Assembly (NCBI GenBank): GCA_027924585.1
Contig: BSBM01000871.1
Span: forward strand, 186,001-250,000
Length of the DNA stretch: 64,000 nucleotides
Direction of reading: 5' to 3'
From: Larix kaempferi
Lineage: Eukaryota > Streptophyta > Pinopsida > Pinales > Pinaceae
Each line of letters opens with the position of its first letter. Position 1 is the stretch's first letter. A program made the position numbers and the translations under genes. This document shows positions 44,301 through 55,195 of the stretch, one piece after another. Below the pieces are notes generated by a model, which saw nothing but the letters and a program-made list of their open reading frames with translations, searched no databases and was not told the origin of the DNA.

Positions 44301-45315
44301 TATCAAGCACACTGGGGGCATAAGCCCACAACCATACACTGTTGTACCCCCACCCAAAACAGTTAAAAACCCCCTCGTGTTTCGTGCTCCTCCCAAATGC
44401 TCATTTTGTGATGAGTTAGGCCATCCAACTCATCAATGTCCACAATTACCTGCATTACAGGAACACATGCGGTACTACGGCCATTACTCACATCACTGTC
44501 CTGATCTCCCAGATTACAGAGCAGCTCTCTACGAGATGAATAATTTGGACCTTGAGACGACACCCCCCACCATTGAGGAGATCCATCCCCCATTATCACC
44601 CTCATCCGGAAATATTAACACCATTTATATGATCTCTTCAACTACCACTCCCTCGTCAACTGATTTGACAACTCAAAGTTTCTGCAATGATGAGGAGATT
44701 CTAGAGGCTCTCACTGCCTCGGATTATCCCTGGGAAGACATGCACCATCGTTCCTATTTCCTCCCAAAAGAGTCCTCCTCCACCACAGCTACCCAATTTG
44801 TGGTTGAGTCCAAAGATTTCCTTCCCGCCAAAGTCGACTGGTTTAAGGATCCTATTCCCGCTCCTGATGCCTTTGAGGAGGGTAACATGGCCAACATCTC
44901 ACCTGTAATCCACATCGATATCTCTGACCCACCTGGTGCTCTTGAAATCATTTAATTAGGATCCTCCTGCAGTGAGTATGAGATTGGAGAGTACAAAAAC
45001 CTTTTTCCAGAGTTCCGTGATGTCTTTGCCTGGTCCTATACCAAAATGCTTGGTCTTGACCCCGCTATCATAAAGCACCAGATTGACACATGGCCAGATG
45101 TACCCCCCATTCACCAGAAACAACACCACATTGACACCTCTGAGTTAGGGGGCATCATAGATTATCTCGACCCTGGGATAGGGGGCATGATCAATCATTT
45201 TGAACTTTCCCCATCACATCTATCTCAGTATTTCAATGATCCCATTGTTCAAACCAACACATATGTGATCTACAATCACAAACCTCATGCACATAGCATG
45301 GGGGCAGGTCATTAA
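44301..45315 (+). pseudogene. E3 second knuckle and run-in to RT, then truncation
   Basis: CSFCDELGHPTHQC (about 44398-44439) is an intact C-x2-C-x4-H-x4-C knuckle, followed by a second C/H cluster. PWEDMHHRSYFLP, HIDISDPPGALEII and, after a TAA at about 44953, LFPEFRDVFAWSYTKMLGLDP and HQIDTWPDVPP are the conserved stretch that leads into Ty3 RT. RT itself does not follow: after about 45135 the sequence reads LGGIIDYLDPGIGGMINHFE and ends at 45315 without any RT motif. The truncation therefore sits just before the polymerase. Confidence 0.78.
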
Positions 45316-45342
45316 CCCTGCTCACTTTTTCACATGCGTGAT

Positions 45343-45733
45343 TGTGGTGTACCTGCAATAATTAATTAATGCAAATACACGAGATATCAGAAATAATAGA
45401 ACATAATCGCTTTTATATTGATCACATGCCACTTTGAGGGGGCAACCTCCTTTGAGCAAGCTCAATACAATTAACTTCACGGTGCCTTCAATGACCTCAA
45501 CACACACTTATATACTAAGTCTATGCCCAATACTATGAGTCAAAACCAAAACCATGGGACATATAATACTACAAGACGACTTACAAAGCATATGCGTCCA
45601 ATACTATGGGTCAATACTATGGGCTAATATAAACTACGGATCAACAAATACTACGGGACGACTTACAAAGCATATGCGTCCAACAACAATATACTAACAT
45701 AATAAAGAGAAGGGTTGACATAGGTTCCTAACA
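45343..45733 (-). repeat. Ty3 copy 2, 3' LTR
   Basis: Plus strand TGTGGTGTACCTGC...GGTTCCTAACA. Confidence 0.9.
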
Positions 45734-45746
45734 TCCCCTCTCCCTT
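45734..45746 (-). promoter_or_regulatory. Ty3 copy 2 polypurine tract
   Basis: Minus strand AAGGGAGAGGGGA abuts the 3' LTR. Confidence 0.8.
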
Positions 45747-45762
45747 AGAAAAAGCTTTGTCC

Positions 45763-46287
45763 TCAAAGCTTTGGTTGGAGAAATTGCTGCAGAATCTTAA
45801 GGAGTGGTTCCCTGGTAGCATCCTTGGTTTGCATTTCGGGCCATTGACGCCTTTGGAGTGTCAAGGAGAATTGCTTGGAAGGCTGTAGATGAAGAAGAAC
45901 CCTGTCAGCTGCGTGGAAAATGCACTCAGAACGGTACTGATCGGCTTGTTGTTTCAGGCGAATGCGGGCCATGTGAAGATTGTCCTGCAGAATGAGAAGA
46001 ATTTGATCGCGGTTTCGAAGAACCGAGTCAATTTCCTGAACTGGGAAGCTGCTAAGGGTGTATGGAAGAAGAACTGGCGGTGTTTGTCCATAGACTGCTT
46101 CATATGGTGTCCTTTGAGATGTTGTATTGTACCACCAGAGTGCTGCTAGGAAATCCATAGAAATAGTTGGCCAAAGCTGTGTAGTGATAGGCAAGGGTTT
46201 GATCAATCCTGAAAGGAGTGTCGGTTCCCCCTTGTTGACTTGGAAAGTATCATCGTTAGCCACCATCTGTTGAATTGTCCCAGCCAA
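45763..46287 (-). pseudogene. Integrase remnant without catalytic core
   Basis: Minus strand: FQVNKGEPTLLSGLIKPLPI, then ISMDFLA with the first catalytic Asp. It jumps directly (about 46146) to ALWWYNTTSQRTPYEAVYGQ, which normally lies beyond the catalytic Glu. The second Asp and the Glu are therefore lost by a deletion that keeps the frame. The C-terminus (LKQQADQYRSECIFHAADRVLL) is the usual region after the core. The frame differs by one base from the Gag-protease frame upstream. Confidence 0.85.
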
Positions 46288-48266
46288 AAGAAGTTACATT
46301 GTTCCTGGTCATACATTTTGCAGAACCCAGAGTGTCCTGTTGATGAAGAAGCATGGAGATCATAGAAGAGATAGCCCTTTTGAACATATGGCAACCAATT
46401 TGGAACAAGCAGAGAAAGAGCTGTAAGAGAAACTGGGTCATCAATTGTGCGAGAAGGAGCATCTTCCACCATATTGTCCTTACCCTTCTTGTAAGTGATC
46501 ACATAGGGATAACCCATGAGTTGGATAACCCATTGCAGGTGTGTTGGGGAGGAGACCCATTGTTCCAGAAAATTTTCCAGACTCAGGAGATCAGTCTTGA
46601 TGCAGAAAGAATTGCCTAATAGGTATGCCTGCCACTTCTGTACTGCATGCAAAATAGCCATCATTTCCTGTTGAGAGGTAGATGTGGTTACATTCTTACC
46701 GAAAAGGTCTCTTGAAGGCAGCAATCTCATTGGTTCAGCAAAGATACCTGCATATCTATCCAAGGAAGTAGTGGAGACTGTTGATGGGTGCATCTGAATG
46801 GAATTGAACTGAGCGATGACACCATGTGAATTCTTCTTAAGGATTTTTTCTGGGCGATGTGAACTGATGAGGCAGAGAGACCCTGGTTGTAAGCCCCGAA
46901 ATTTGTGTTGTGCCCCATTGACTTTAAACTGCATCCAAAGGTCAGCAAAATCCCATAAGATGGGGCCAAGTGTGCGTAACCATTGAACACCCAAAACCAC
47001 ATCACATCCGCCTAAGGACAAGGCAAACATGTCGGAGCGTAGGTTATAATCTTCCATAAAGATACGCATAGTGTGACACTTCCCCTTGCAAGGTAAGGTG
47101 CCCCCATTGGCAACCATGACTTCAAAGTTGGAGCAAGGATGGACAAAACAATCAGCCTGTTTGGAAATTCGAGGGTCAATGAAGTTATGAGTGCTACCAG
47201 AATCAATGAGTATGGTAAGAGGGAGCTTCTTGAAGTATCCCTTGACCCGCATTGTTTGTGGGGTGGTGACGCCGGTTACAGCATGGAGAGAGATCTCAGG
47301 TGGGTCGTTCTGAGATGGGGTGTCAACAGGTGGGTGTTGCATGTCAACCGGATCATCTACTGTATCTGTAGCTTCTTCACCAAGTTCTAAGGCAGGCGGA
47401 GAATCCACATCCAAGATATAGAGCTTTTTTTGAACACATCTATGTCCCCGAGTGAATTTCTCATCACAATTATAGCAAAGCCCTTTTTCTCGACATGCCT
47501 GCATTTCTATTTCAGACAAATGCTTGATAGGAGTTGGTTGAGGAGCAGGCGTGATGGGAGGTCGTTGGGAACCCATATTTCTGAAGGGAACAAAGGTGGG
47601 TTTGGAGCGTTGTTGAGCTGCGATCTTGTCCTCGGCCAACTTAGCCAATCCTAGGACTTCCATCATTGTGTTGGGACAAAACATTTTGACCTCTGAGCGG
47701 ATTTCATCCTTGAGACCACTGATAAAACAATTCCTGTAGAATTCATCAGACAATCCTTCGGTGTGATTGGCTAGTTTCTCAAATTCCATCTGATACTCTC
47801 TCACTGTGCCAGTTTGGTGAAGTTTAGTGAGTGCTCCTGTGAAGTCGTCAAAAGCACTAGGACCAAATCGTGGCAAAATGAGTTGGCAAAAATCTGTCCA
47901 GTTTGGCTCGGGATGATCTTTGATGTACCAACGGTACCATTGAAGGGCTTCCTGTTCCAAATGAAAGGATGCAAGTGGAACTTTCTGAACATCAAAAGTA
48001 TTATGCAGACTGAAATATTGTTTTGCTCGGTATATCCATCCAGTTGGATCAGTACCATTGAAGTGAGGAAAATCAAGCTTCGGCCCACGAAAAGTGCTAG
48101 AAGCAGAGAACCCAGTGGCTGCAAAAGATTCTGGCTGTTTGGTATTGTTCATGGCTGAATGCTGAAGATGGAGGCTGAGAAATTTTTCATCCAGATCTTG
48201 GAGTTTGGTTTGGATCGCTGCAAGTGCTTCCTCCATGGTGTGTGCTCCTGCACGGGTGACAACCAT
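46203..48266 (-). CDS. Ty3 Gag-protease-(RT deleted)-RNase H polyprotein, 687 aa
   Basis: Open from ATG 48266. Gag domain about residues 60-215 (FNGTDPTGWIYRAKQYF, LEQEALQWYRWY, then TGTVREYQMEFEKL). Knuckle variant CYNCDEKFTRGHRC at 264-277, typical of chromovirus-like Gag. Protease with the canonical IDSGSTHNF at 354-362 and VVLGVQWL at 423-430. RT begins with YAGIFAEPMRLLPSRD (505-520) and then jumps to RNase H (EMMAILHAVQKWQAYLL 534-550, FCIKTDLLSLENFLEQ 554-569, KGKDNMVEDAPSR 594-606). The roughly 350-residue RT is missing, yet the frame stays open. The integrase zinc region (HASSSTGHSGFCK) is reached before a frameshift near 46290. It could still make Gag and protease. Confidence 0.85.
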   Translation of the reverse strand: MVVTRAGAHTMEEALAAIQTKLQDLDEKFLSLHLQHSAMNNTKQPESFAATGFSASSTFRGPKLDFPHFNGTDPTGWIYRAKQYFSLHNTFDVQKVPLASFHLEQEALQWYRWYIKDHPEPNWTDFCQLILPRFGPSAFDDFTGALTKLHQTGTVREYQMEFEKLANHTEGLSDEFYRNCFISGLKDEIRSEVKMFCPNTMMEVLGLAKLAEDKIAAQQRSKPTFVPFRNMGSQRPPITPAPQPTPIKHLSEIEMQACREKGLCYNCDEKFTRGHRCVQKKLYILDVDSPPALELGEEATDTVDDPVDMQHPPVDTPSQNDPPEISLHAVTGVTTPQTMRVKGYFKKLPLTILIDSGSTHNFIDPRISKQADCFVHPCSNFEVMVANGGTLPCKGKCHTMRIFMEDYNLRSDMFALSLGGCDVVLGVQWLRTLGPILWDFADLWMQFKVNGAQHKFRGLQPGSLCLISSHRPEKILKKNSHGVIAQFNSIQMHPSTVSTTSLDRYAGIFAEPMRLLPSRDLFGKNVTTSTSQQEMMAILHAVQKWQAYLLGNSFCIKTDLLSLENFLEQWVSSPTHLQWVIQLMGYPYVITYKKGKDNMVEDAPSRTIDDPVSLTALSLLVPNWLPYVQKGYLFYDLHASSSTGHSGFCKMYDQEQCNFFWLGQFNRWWLTMILSKSTRGNRHSFQD

Positions 48267-49149
48267 AACCAGGTTTTTTTTTTTTTTGTCAGACTGGAGC
48301 GGCTACGACGCAGAAGGAATCTGGAACAACATCGAACGGTTGGATCTGGAACGGCTTGCAAAATGGATCTGAAACGGTGCAGCAGTGATCGGCAATAGTT
48401 CAGCTGAAAGTAGATATGGACCCCAGGTATGTGCGGCTTCCTAACATTTTAGGGTTTTCACTCGGCCACCAATGCTGTCTGACAGCTTGCGTATTGGGGT
48501 AGTACCCCTCACTCCACGGCTCAGGTAAAACTGATAACCGCTTTGCCACAAACGACAGCTTTTGGTTTACCTCACGGGTGGGAACTAGTCAATCAGGTAG
48601 GGGTCGTTGCCATTTTCGCTTGGCAGGTCCTCTCAATGGCCAGCTACTTCGGGGTTCCTGTGGTACTCCTCACAATGATTTTTAGGGCTTATGCCCAAGT
48701 ACTTCCCACAGTTAAGCGGATAGGGATTATTCCCAGATCCAAACCTGCAACAAAAAAAAAATTGGGCAGAAATTCCACCCAATGTTCAAAAACCGGATCT
48801 ATATTGCTCAGAATCGCTATTATAGCATGTTTTCGGAACTGGAACAACCACTCTGCTTCTACCCATGAAAGCGAAATAGAAATCTGGGCACTTGGTCAAA
48901 AGATTTTCTCGTCGCAATTTCCGCGGCCGTCACCGAAATTCTGAAAAATTGCTGATTTTAAATCCGCGATATCTCCACTTTTAGAAATCCAAATGAGATG
49001 ATTTTTTTTTTCGAAACTACGTATTTTTGAAAGAGAAATTCAGATATGCAATCGGTTTCTTCTGATTTTGTGCAAAAAGTTTCAAAAATTGATCTGAAAG
49101 TCGCCGCCCAAAAAAGAAAAAAAAAATTCCCACTTGTGCCAAGGAAAGT
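48267..49149 (-). other. Ty3 copy 2 leader
   Basis: Untranslated leader between primer site and gag start. Plus-strand frames here are chance. Confidence 0.6.
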
Positions 49150-49161
49150 GCTCTGATACCA
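49150..49161 (-). promoter_or_regulatory. Ty3 copy 2 primer-binding site (initiator Met tRNA)
   Basis: Minus strand TGGTATCAGAGC, two bases from the 5' LTR; perfect 12-base match to the plant iMet site. Confidence 0.92.
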
Positions 49162-49163
49162 GA

Positions 49164-49548
49164 TCTGGTGTACCTGCAATAATTAATTAATGCAAATACA
49201 CGAGATATCAGAAATAATAGAACAGAATCGCTCTTATATTGATCACAGGCCACTTCGAGGGGGCAACCTCCTTTGAGCAAGCTCAATACAATTAACTTCA
49301 CAGTGCCTTCAATGACCTCAACACACACTTATATACTAAGTCTATGCCCAATACTATGAGTCAAAACCATGGGACATATAATACTACAGGATGACTTACA
49401 AAGCATATGCGTCCAATACTATGGGTCAATACTATGGGCTAATATAAACTACGAATCAACAAATACTACGGGACGACTTACAAAGCATATGCGTCCAACA
49501 ACAATATACTAACATAGTAAAGAGAAGGGTTGACATAGGTTCCTACCA
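49164..49548 (-). repeat. Ty3 copy 2, 5' LTR
   Basis: Plus strand TCTGGTGTACCTGC...GTTCCTACCA. Minus-strand TATA-like AGTATATAAG at about 49327-49336. Confidence 0.9.
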
Positions 49549-49553
49549 GTGAT

Positions 49554-50219
49554 CTCAACCATTTTTGAGGTCACATATCCCTTGTATATTTGATTTGATT
49601 TGATACACCTAGTATTCTACCCCCGCAGGTCATCATTTCTCCCCACCCCTACATCCTTCGCTTGGTGGGCTCACCTTTATTTGTAGCCATTTTTTAACCT
49701 AGTTATTTCCTCTGACCATTCTAGAGTCCTTATGGCCTCCGTTTTTAGCACCATTTTAGCGCCGGATTCATATTTCCGTGGCCGTGGTGATGCTTGAGAT
49801 CATTTCTTGCTCTCACCCCCAGATTTTTTGGGTATTTTTTCCAAAATGCCCCCCTGTCGCCTCGGTTTACGTGCCACATCGATCGTTATCCATTTTTGAC
49901 ACTTTTATATTGCCGGATTCATTTTTTTGAGCTCCTGATGACGCTTGAGATCATTTCTCGCTCTCACCAGGTACAGTTTCAATATTGTGTCCCAACACCT
50001 TGCTACCTCGATTTGCACACCACATCGACCGCCATCAGATTGTTCCACCTTTTTACATGAGCCATTCACTCCTTTCATACTACAATTATTTTTTTATTGT
50101 GCTACCATTCATTATCCCACAAGGAGGCCGACCAGTGTTCCCCCCCTCCCTTGTTCTTGGTCATCATCAATGTTCCTTGATTGAGCACTTCCTCCTTGCC
50201 TTGCCATTCCTTTTGTTCA
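49554..50219 (+). other. E3 internal region right of the Ty3 insertion
   Basis: Direct continuation of E3 after the GTGAT target. Two similar sub-blocks repeat the phrase TTGAGATCATTTCTYGCTCTCACC (about 49795-49820 and 49945-49970). No coding motif. Confidence 0.55.
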
Positions 50220-50720
50220 GTATAAGTTTATCCCTTTTTCGAGTCGGACAAGTCCTTTACGAAAAAGGCACTTAGGGAGTTTCTATTAAGCTCTTTTCTG
50301 ACTCCTAAAACAATGAAAAGATCGTCGAGCAATCTTGCTTCCTTTCATGCTCGTTAAAGTACCTGAAAGGGCGTCTATCTGGTATAAGTTTAACCCTTTT
50401 TCGGACCTGGTAGACTAATTACGAAAAAGGAATACTCTAGTCACACCGGCTAGAAGAGTTCTTCATTGCATCCTTTTATGCTTCTTCGGGCCTTGGAGAC
50501 TAGCACATGAAAAAGCAACCCCCTGGAGTCTTCTTATTGCTTTTAGACTCTCTAAAATTGAAAGCAACCACGAGCATGCACTGTCCTGGGCTCGTACAAA
50601 TCCACACGATGGTACCATTCCATTATTTTAGAGTCTTCTTATTGCTTTCAGACTCCTTAAAATTGAAAGCAATCACGAGCATGAACTGTCCTGGGCTCAT
50701 ATAAATCCACACGACAGTAC
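50220..50720 (+). repeat. E3 hairpin array
   Basis: Perfect stems checked: CCTTTTTC 50233-50240 with GAAAAAGG 50261-50268; TCTTTTC 50292-50298 with GAAAAGA 50315-50321; CCTTTCA 50341-50347 with TGAAAGG 50364-50370; CCTTTTTCG 50395-50403 with CGAAAAAGG 50422-50430; ATTGCTTTCA 50641-50650 with TGAAAGCAAT 50664-50673. The last has an earlier sister at 50537-50545/50559-50567, with T-G where it has C-G. Loops carry AGACTCCTTAAAAT, TGCTCGTTAAAG or TAGACTAATTA. Confidence 0.8.
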
Positions 50721-52038
50721 CATTTTACACACACTTCTTCTAGTTCCTTAACCCGTGAAGAAGTCCCCCCGTGCCTCTTGGCACTATGATCGATCATCTT
50801 GGCAGCACCCCCAATCAGGTCGCCTTTGTTCAGATTATTATGTAGTCTCCTACCATTTTACCCCAGCTTGAGTATCACTCATCCCAGTCACTATCCTTGA
50901 TCCATTATAGCTATGATCCCTTTCCCACCAGTCAGTTTCAAATGATGCCCTATCATCCCTGCCATCATACTCTGAACAAAGGAAGTTTAAGTCCACCCAC
51001 TCTACTTTCCCAGTTATCCCCCACAATATGATAGTCCTACCATCAGTACTCTCACACTTTGGTTCTCCACCTCACGCTCCTATCAAGGAAACATCATTGC
51101 CTTGCTACTTGCAGGTCTCCCTCTGTCGACGACAGCCCCTCTATTCCAGAGGATAGACCCAGAGGTCCTTGCGCCTTGGACCCATCACCATCTGTGGTGA
51201 GTGCCTATGGACCATTTTGAGAGGAGTCATCATTGCCTCTCCGAGTGGTTGTTTCTCACATGCTCGACTTCAACACCTTGATCGCATCGTTGAGAATCGC
51301 ACAGGGTTTATATCCCTTCAGTTATTGGTCGAAGACCCTGGATTTCCTCCGACTCTCGCACATTGGTGAGTCACTTCGGAACACCCAGTTATATGTTCCC
51401 GTGGATTTCCGGGTTGCATTGGCGATTATATTCAGAAGCCATCCAGTTATATGCTTCCTTGAGTACCCAGTTCAGTTCCAATTCAGCATACCATTGAGGG
51501 TATGACTCCCCGTCACTATGATCCAGCAGCTCATCAGTTCCTCTAGTACCCCACTCAGTAGCACTGTTTTTATTCCAGTGTATCAGTTCTTCAGCCCAGC
51601 AGTATGAGATTTGTGTCCCCTCTAGACACTTATGATGTACACAGTGGTTCTCTATGTATCTTACAAGTCCCTCTTTTCGGGCCTCACAGTTATTTTTTAT
51701 GTATCTTGATATGAACATGGGTATGCCCACCCCGTCCATATATTGAGATTCTTCGTCATTCCTTATTTGAGGCCATGTATATTTCAGGTCCCCATGTTTT
51801 GGACCCCATTATTATTGTTGCCGTATATCTTGATACGAGCATGGGAATGCCCGCCTCGTCCATATGTTCAGATTATTCCTCATTCATTATTGAGGTCATG
51901 TACTTTTAGTTTTTGCAGTTTGTTTGCGACCGTTGTTCCGGGCTCTAGTTCGTTTCTTCTCCTCTCCACACCCCAGAAAAACCATAAAAGACTTATAATA
52001 TCTATCGGCCATATGATGAGCTCTTGCCCTCACACATC
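50721..52038 (+). other. E3 3' untranslated region
   Basis: Non-coding. The segment near 51240-51330 and the repeated GAACATGGGTATGCCC/GAGCATGGGAATGCCC pair (about 51710 and 51836) match the E1 3' region (10920-10960). No gene seen; short open frames are chance. Confidence 0.5.
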
Positions 52039-52049
52039 AGGGGGCAATC
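52039..52049 (+). promoter_or_regulatory. E3 polypurine tract
   Basis: AGGGGGCAATC directly before the right LTR. Confidence 0.75.
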
Positions 52050-52479
52050 TGTTAACACCCAAAAAGTGCTCACTACCTCATCTACCCCATTGCATGACTC
52101 ATTTGTCCATATTTCCTACCATTTTTGCCTCCAAAACCTTAAAATCCCATCAAAAAGCCTCCAAAAGGCCACAAACCCATTAAAAAAGCCTCCAAAGGCC
52201 AAAAAAACCCCTTTTTCCCCAAAAAATACTCCAAAATTCCTCCAAAATAGCAAAAACCCTATAAAAAGCGAATAAAAAATACAAAAAAGAGGAAAAAGAG
52301 AGAAAAAGGAAGCAAAAACCCTATACAGCTGACCTAAACCATATGGTGCCCAAAACCATGGGCCAGCACTCCACCACTAAAAACCTATAAATAGGTGATG
52401 GAGGCCCCTCATTTCATATCCACAGTCAACCACATCCTTACTCTGCCAAAATCACTCCTGAAACCCTAGCTCACCCTTA
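52050..52479 (+). repeat. E3 3' LTR, truncated
   Basis: First 430 bases of the LTR (TGTTAACACCC...GCTCACCCTTA), including the TATA box. The rest is missing; the sequence switches to block B at CTTA, which both partners share. Confidence 0.85.
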
Positions 52480-53632
52480 TAACTTTCGATCTAGCAAAGC
52501 TAGCTTGTGCTAGATCTCAGTCTTTTAAAACCACTGTGTTAATTTTTTTTTAATAAAAACAAGATTATGTTATAATCTTCCAAACCCTGGAATATTCACA
52601 GGGTCGTAATTCTGAACAAAACAAACTATTGTCTTAAATATTTTATAGCAGAGTCATTTCTTTCAGAGATCGATTCTCTTTAAAACATCAAACCTAGATC
52701 CTAGGTTTTAAACACAATTAATTAATTCAAATTTTATTACATGGCCTACTACCAAACATAAAACATGCTAAACAGAATTCATGTTGAGTCTAATCAAGCC
52801 CTTATAGGTGTGAAGCGATTTGTTTCCATAGTAATAATCAACCAGCATAACCTTTAAAACAATTAACAAAACAAATGTGATATTATAAATAAACAATTAA
52901 TAAAAAATAAGAGACCACGATAAGATTTACAAACACAACAACCATTACGATAAACATTGGAACATTATGAACTATTCATTACAGTCGTGATCATGCAAGC
53001 AATTGGTTCATAGATTTACCAAACTGAATAGCTTAACTAGGGCACACGATACTTCACTAATCAAACATTTAAATTCTACCAAAAATCATGCTCAGGATCG
53101 AATCCCTTGAGCAACCTTCTAGCCAATATTTTGGAAGGAGTGACTATGCTACAATGTTGGTTTACACAAACGGTGCTTCAAACTCTATCTTCATTAAAAA
53201 TAATGTAATTTAAAAACAGAACTAGGGATTTTCCCACACCACCATAGAAGACCATTCCTATTTAAACACTTCCCATACTATAGTATTTTACCATCATTTC
53301 TTCCATAGAGCCATCACAGGAACATCTAACGCAGAGCATCCCTACTTAAATAAATAACATTTTACAAACAGAGTAGTGCCCAGAATTTAAAACGACATAA
53401 AGTCTTCATATAAGCACTAAGAACTAAACTTAGATTTTCCAGAATCGTTATCAACATCAGGGCTCTTCCTAGATACAAATTCATGAAGCAAAAACGTAAA
53501 CCATATAAAACATAACAATCATTAAACGTAAACCCTTGATCCACTGAGCAACATATCTACGAATCATTTTACCCTAAAAGCGCTAACTACAGGGAAAAGC
53601 AGGATACACAAAATCGTTGAAACGTAGCATTT
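52480..53632. repeat. Block B2 (duplicate of B1)
   Basis: Matches 34215-35649 but without the B1-specific 290 bases. The end at GTAGCAT runs on without a Ty3 LTR. No gene seen. Confidence 0.8.
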
Positions 53633-55195
53633 ACAAACCAACAACATATTTGATTATTCACCTAGTAAAAAAGTTTAAACCATTACTAAAGTATAAAACA
53701 AAGAACAATTATATAAGTTTTCATTTCCAGAAACAGGCCCAGTAACCTTTCACCCACAGTCATTTAAGTTTTTACACTATCATCAAATGCCTACAGGACT
53801 TATGCCCTAAAACCTACAAAAACCATGGGTATTGTATCATTTCAAATCACCATTACATTTAGTGTTCAGTGAATCTGAGAGGCTTCCCATGAATCCTTGT
53901 AACTCTGAATGAAAATCCATTAACCATAAACAACACATCCCCAAACCTCTTTCAAAACTCAGAACGACCACTCATAGGGAGGGACATATAAACTTGGGCT
54001 TACCCAAGTTTCATTGGATAATCTTCCTTTCTTCTAGCTCCAAACCCCGACCAAGCACTGTGCCATACTGTCACAAAACGAGTCAAGGGATTAACACAGG
54101 AAACATTTTAATAATAAAACAAAACAGAGATACAAGACCATAGAGGAGAAGCACATATCTTTGGGGTTACTATGCAACACTAGAACCCTGTCAACGCAAC
54201 CCATACATAGCCCACGCTATTTCTAAAGACCCCTGAATAGGGATCTCGATCCCCTGCTCCATTTTAGCTTGCAAAGAGGCTTTCAAAACCCTATAGTTTC
54301 CATTTATACCTTGAGCCAGCTTGGAGGGTGCCACAAGGCCTTCACATGGCACTCTTAATGATCCCAAGTGTATTTTGTCATGTATATTTTAGAATCATCT
54401 TCGCCATGCATCTTGTAGTAATGGTCCCCCCAATATTTGACATGGGGGAGGGACTTAAGGAGTGTGAAGGTGATATTTTTGTTGTCAGTAACATTTTGAA
54501 TAAAGAAGTAACACACTAACATAATTAACCACTTCTCTAAAGCATTTGCATCTATCTAGACTTCAAATAAGAGAATGTTAAAGTTAACTTTTACCTTGAT
54601 GGAAGTCACCTCTGAAATGGATTCTCATTTAATGTTTCTCCATCGCCATTGGTAGTAGTCGAAGTATGTGGGTGAAATTATCCATCATATCATTCCTCTA
54701 TCACATAAGGGATTCCTCAAGAAAAAAACTTAATAAGATCTCATGCATTTTCATCTCTCTTTTCTTCTCCCACCACGTGTTGTTTCCTGGTCCGACATGA
54801 GCGGTTTTCCCCAAGATTAACTAGTTTGAGACTGAACTCTCGATATTCAGATTGCATTGGGGACATGCACTAAGAAACAACACGAGCATATTGCTCTAAT
54901 AACATTGATTTGGATTATTTGGAGAATGAAATGAATGGAGCAATTCAAAATTGAAACAAACACATAAATATTTTGTAGAAATCACAATAGTACAATAAAA
55001 CCCAAATTCTATTAATGAATGGAATGGAAAAACACTATAAACTACAATGCAATACAAACTAGCTTAGATGGTGGTAGCTTATCTTTGAATAGAGATGTGT
55101 TGGCTATGCTCATTCACAAAATATTATTACAAAGAGACTGCAAAGGGCATTTTTATCATTAGCATAAAGAGGAAAAAACCCTAACTTCCAAAAAC
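53633..55195. other. Non-coding spacer
   Basis: AT-rich, unique within the window. I see no gene; frames at 54328-54519 are short and unsupported. Confidence 0.45.

Larger units (their letters stand above)
45338..49553 (-). mobile_element. Ty3/gypsy chromovirus-like copy 2, internally deleted, with TSD
   Basis: Occupies 45343-49548 inside E3, flanked by GTGAT (45338-45342 and 49549-49553). LTRs of 391 and 385 bp differ at about a dozen sites by eye plus a 6-base indel. A perfect iMet primer site (49150-49161) and a purine tract are present. Gag and protease are complete, but RT and the integrase core are deleted, so this is a non-autonomous derivative of the family seen at 35650. Confidence 0.92.
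38273..52479 (+). mobile_element. E3: Ty3-derived non-autonomous element, right LTR truncated
   Basis: Left LTR 38273-39015, primer site 39020-39037, minisatellite leader, gag with capsid-type domain, nucleocapsid, DEGAS protease, the run-in to RT, hairpin array, purine tract, right LTR fragment 52050-52479. Copy 2 of the Ty3 family is inserted at 45343. RT proper, RNase H and integrase are missing. The body carries about ten nonsense codons. No TSD can be tested, because the right end is fused to block B2. Confidence 0.85.
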
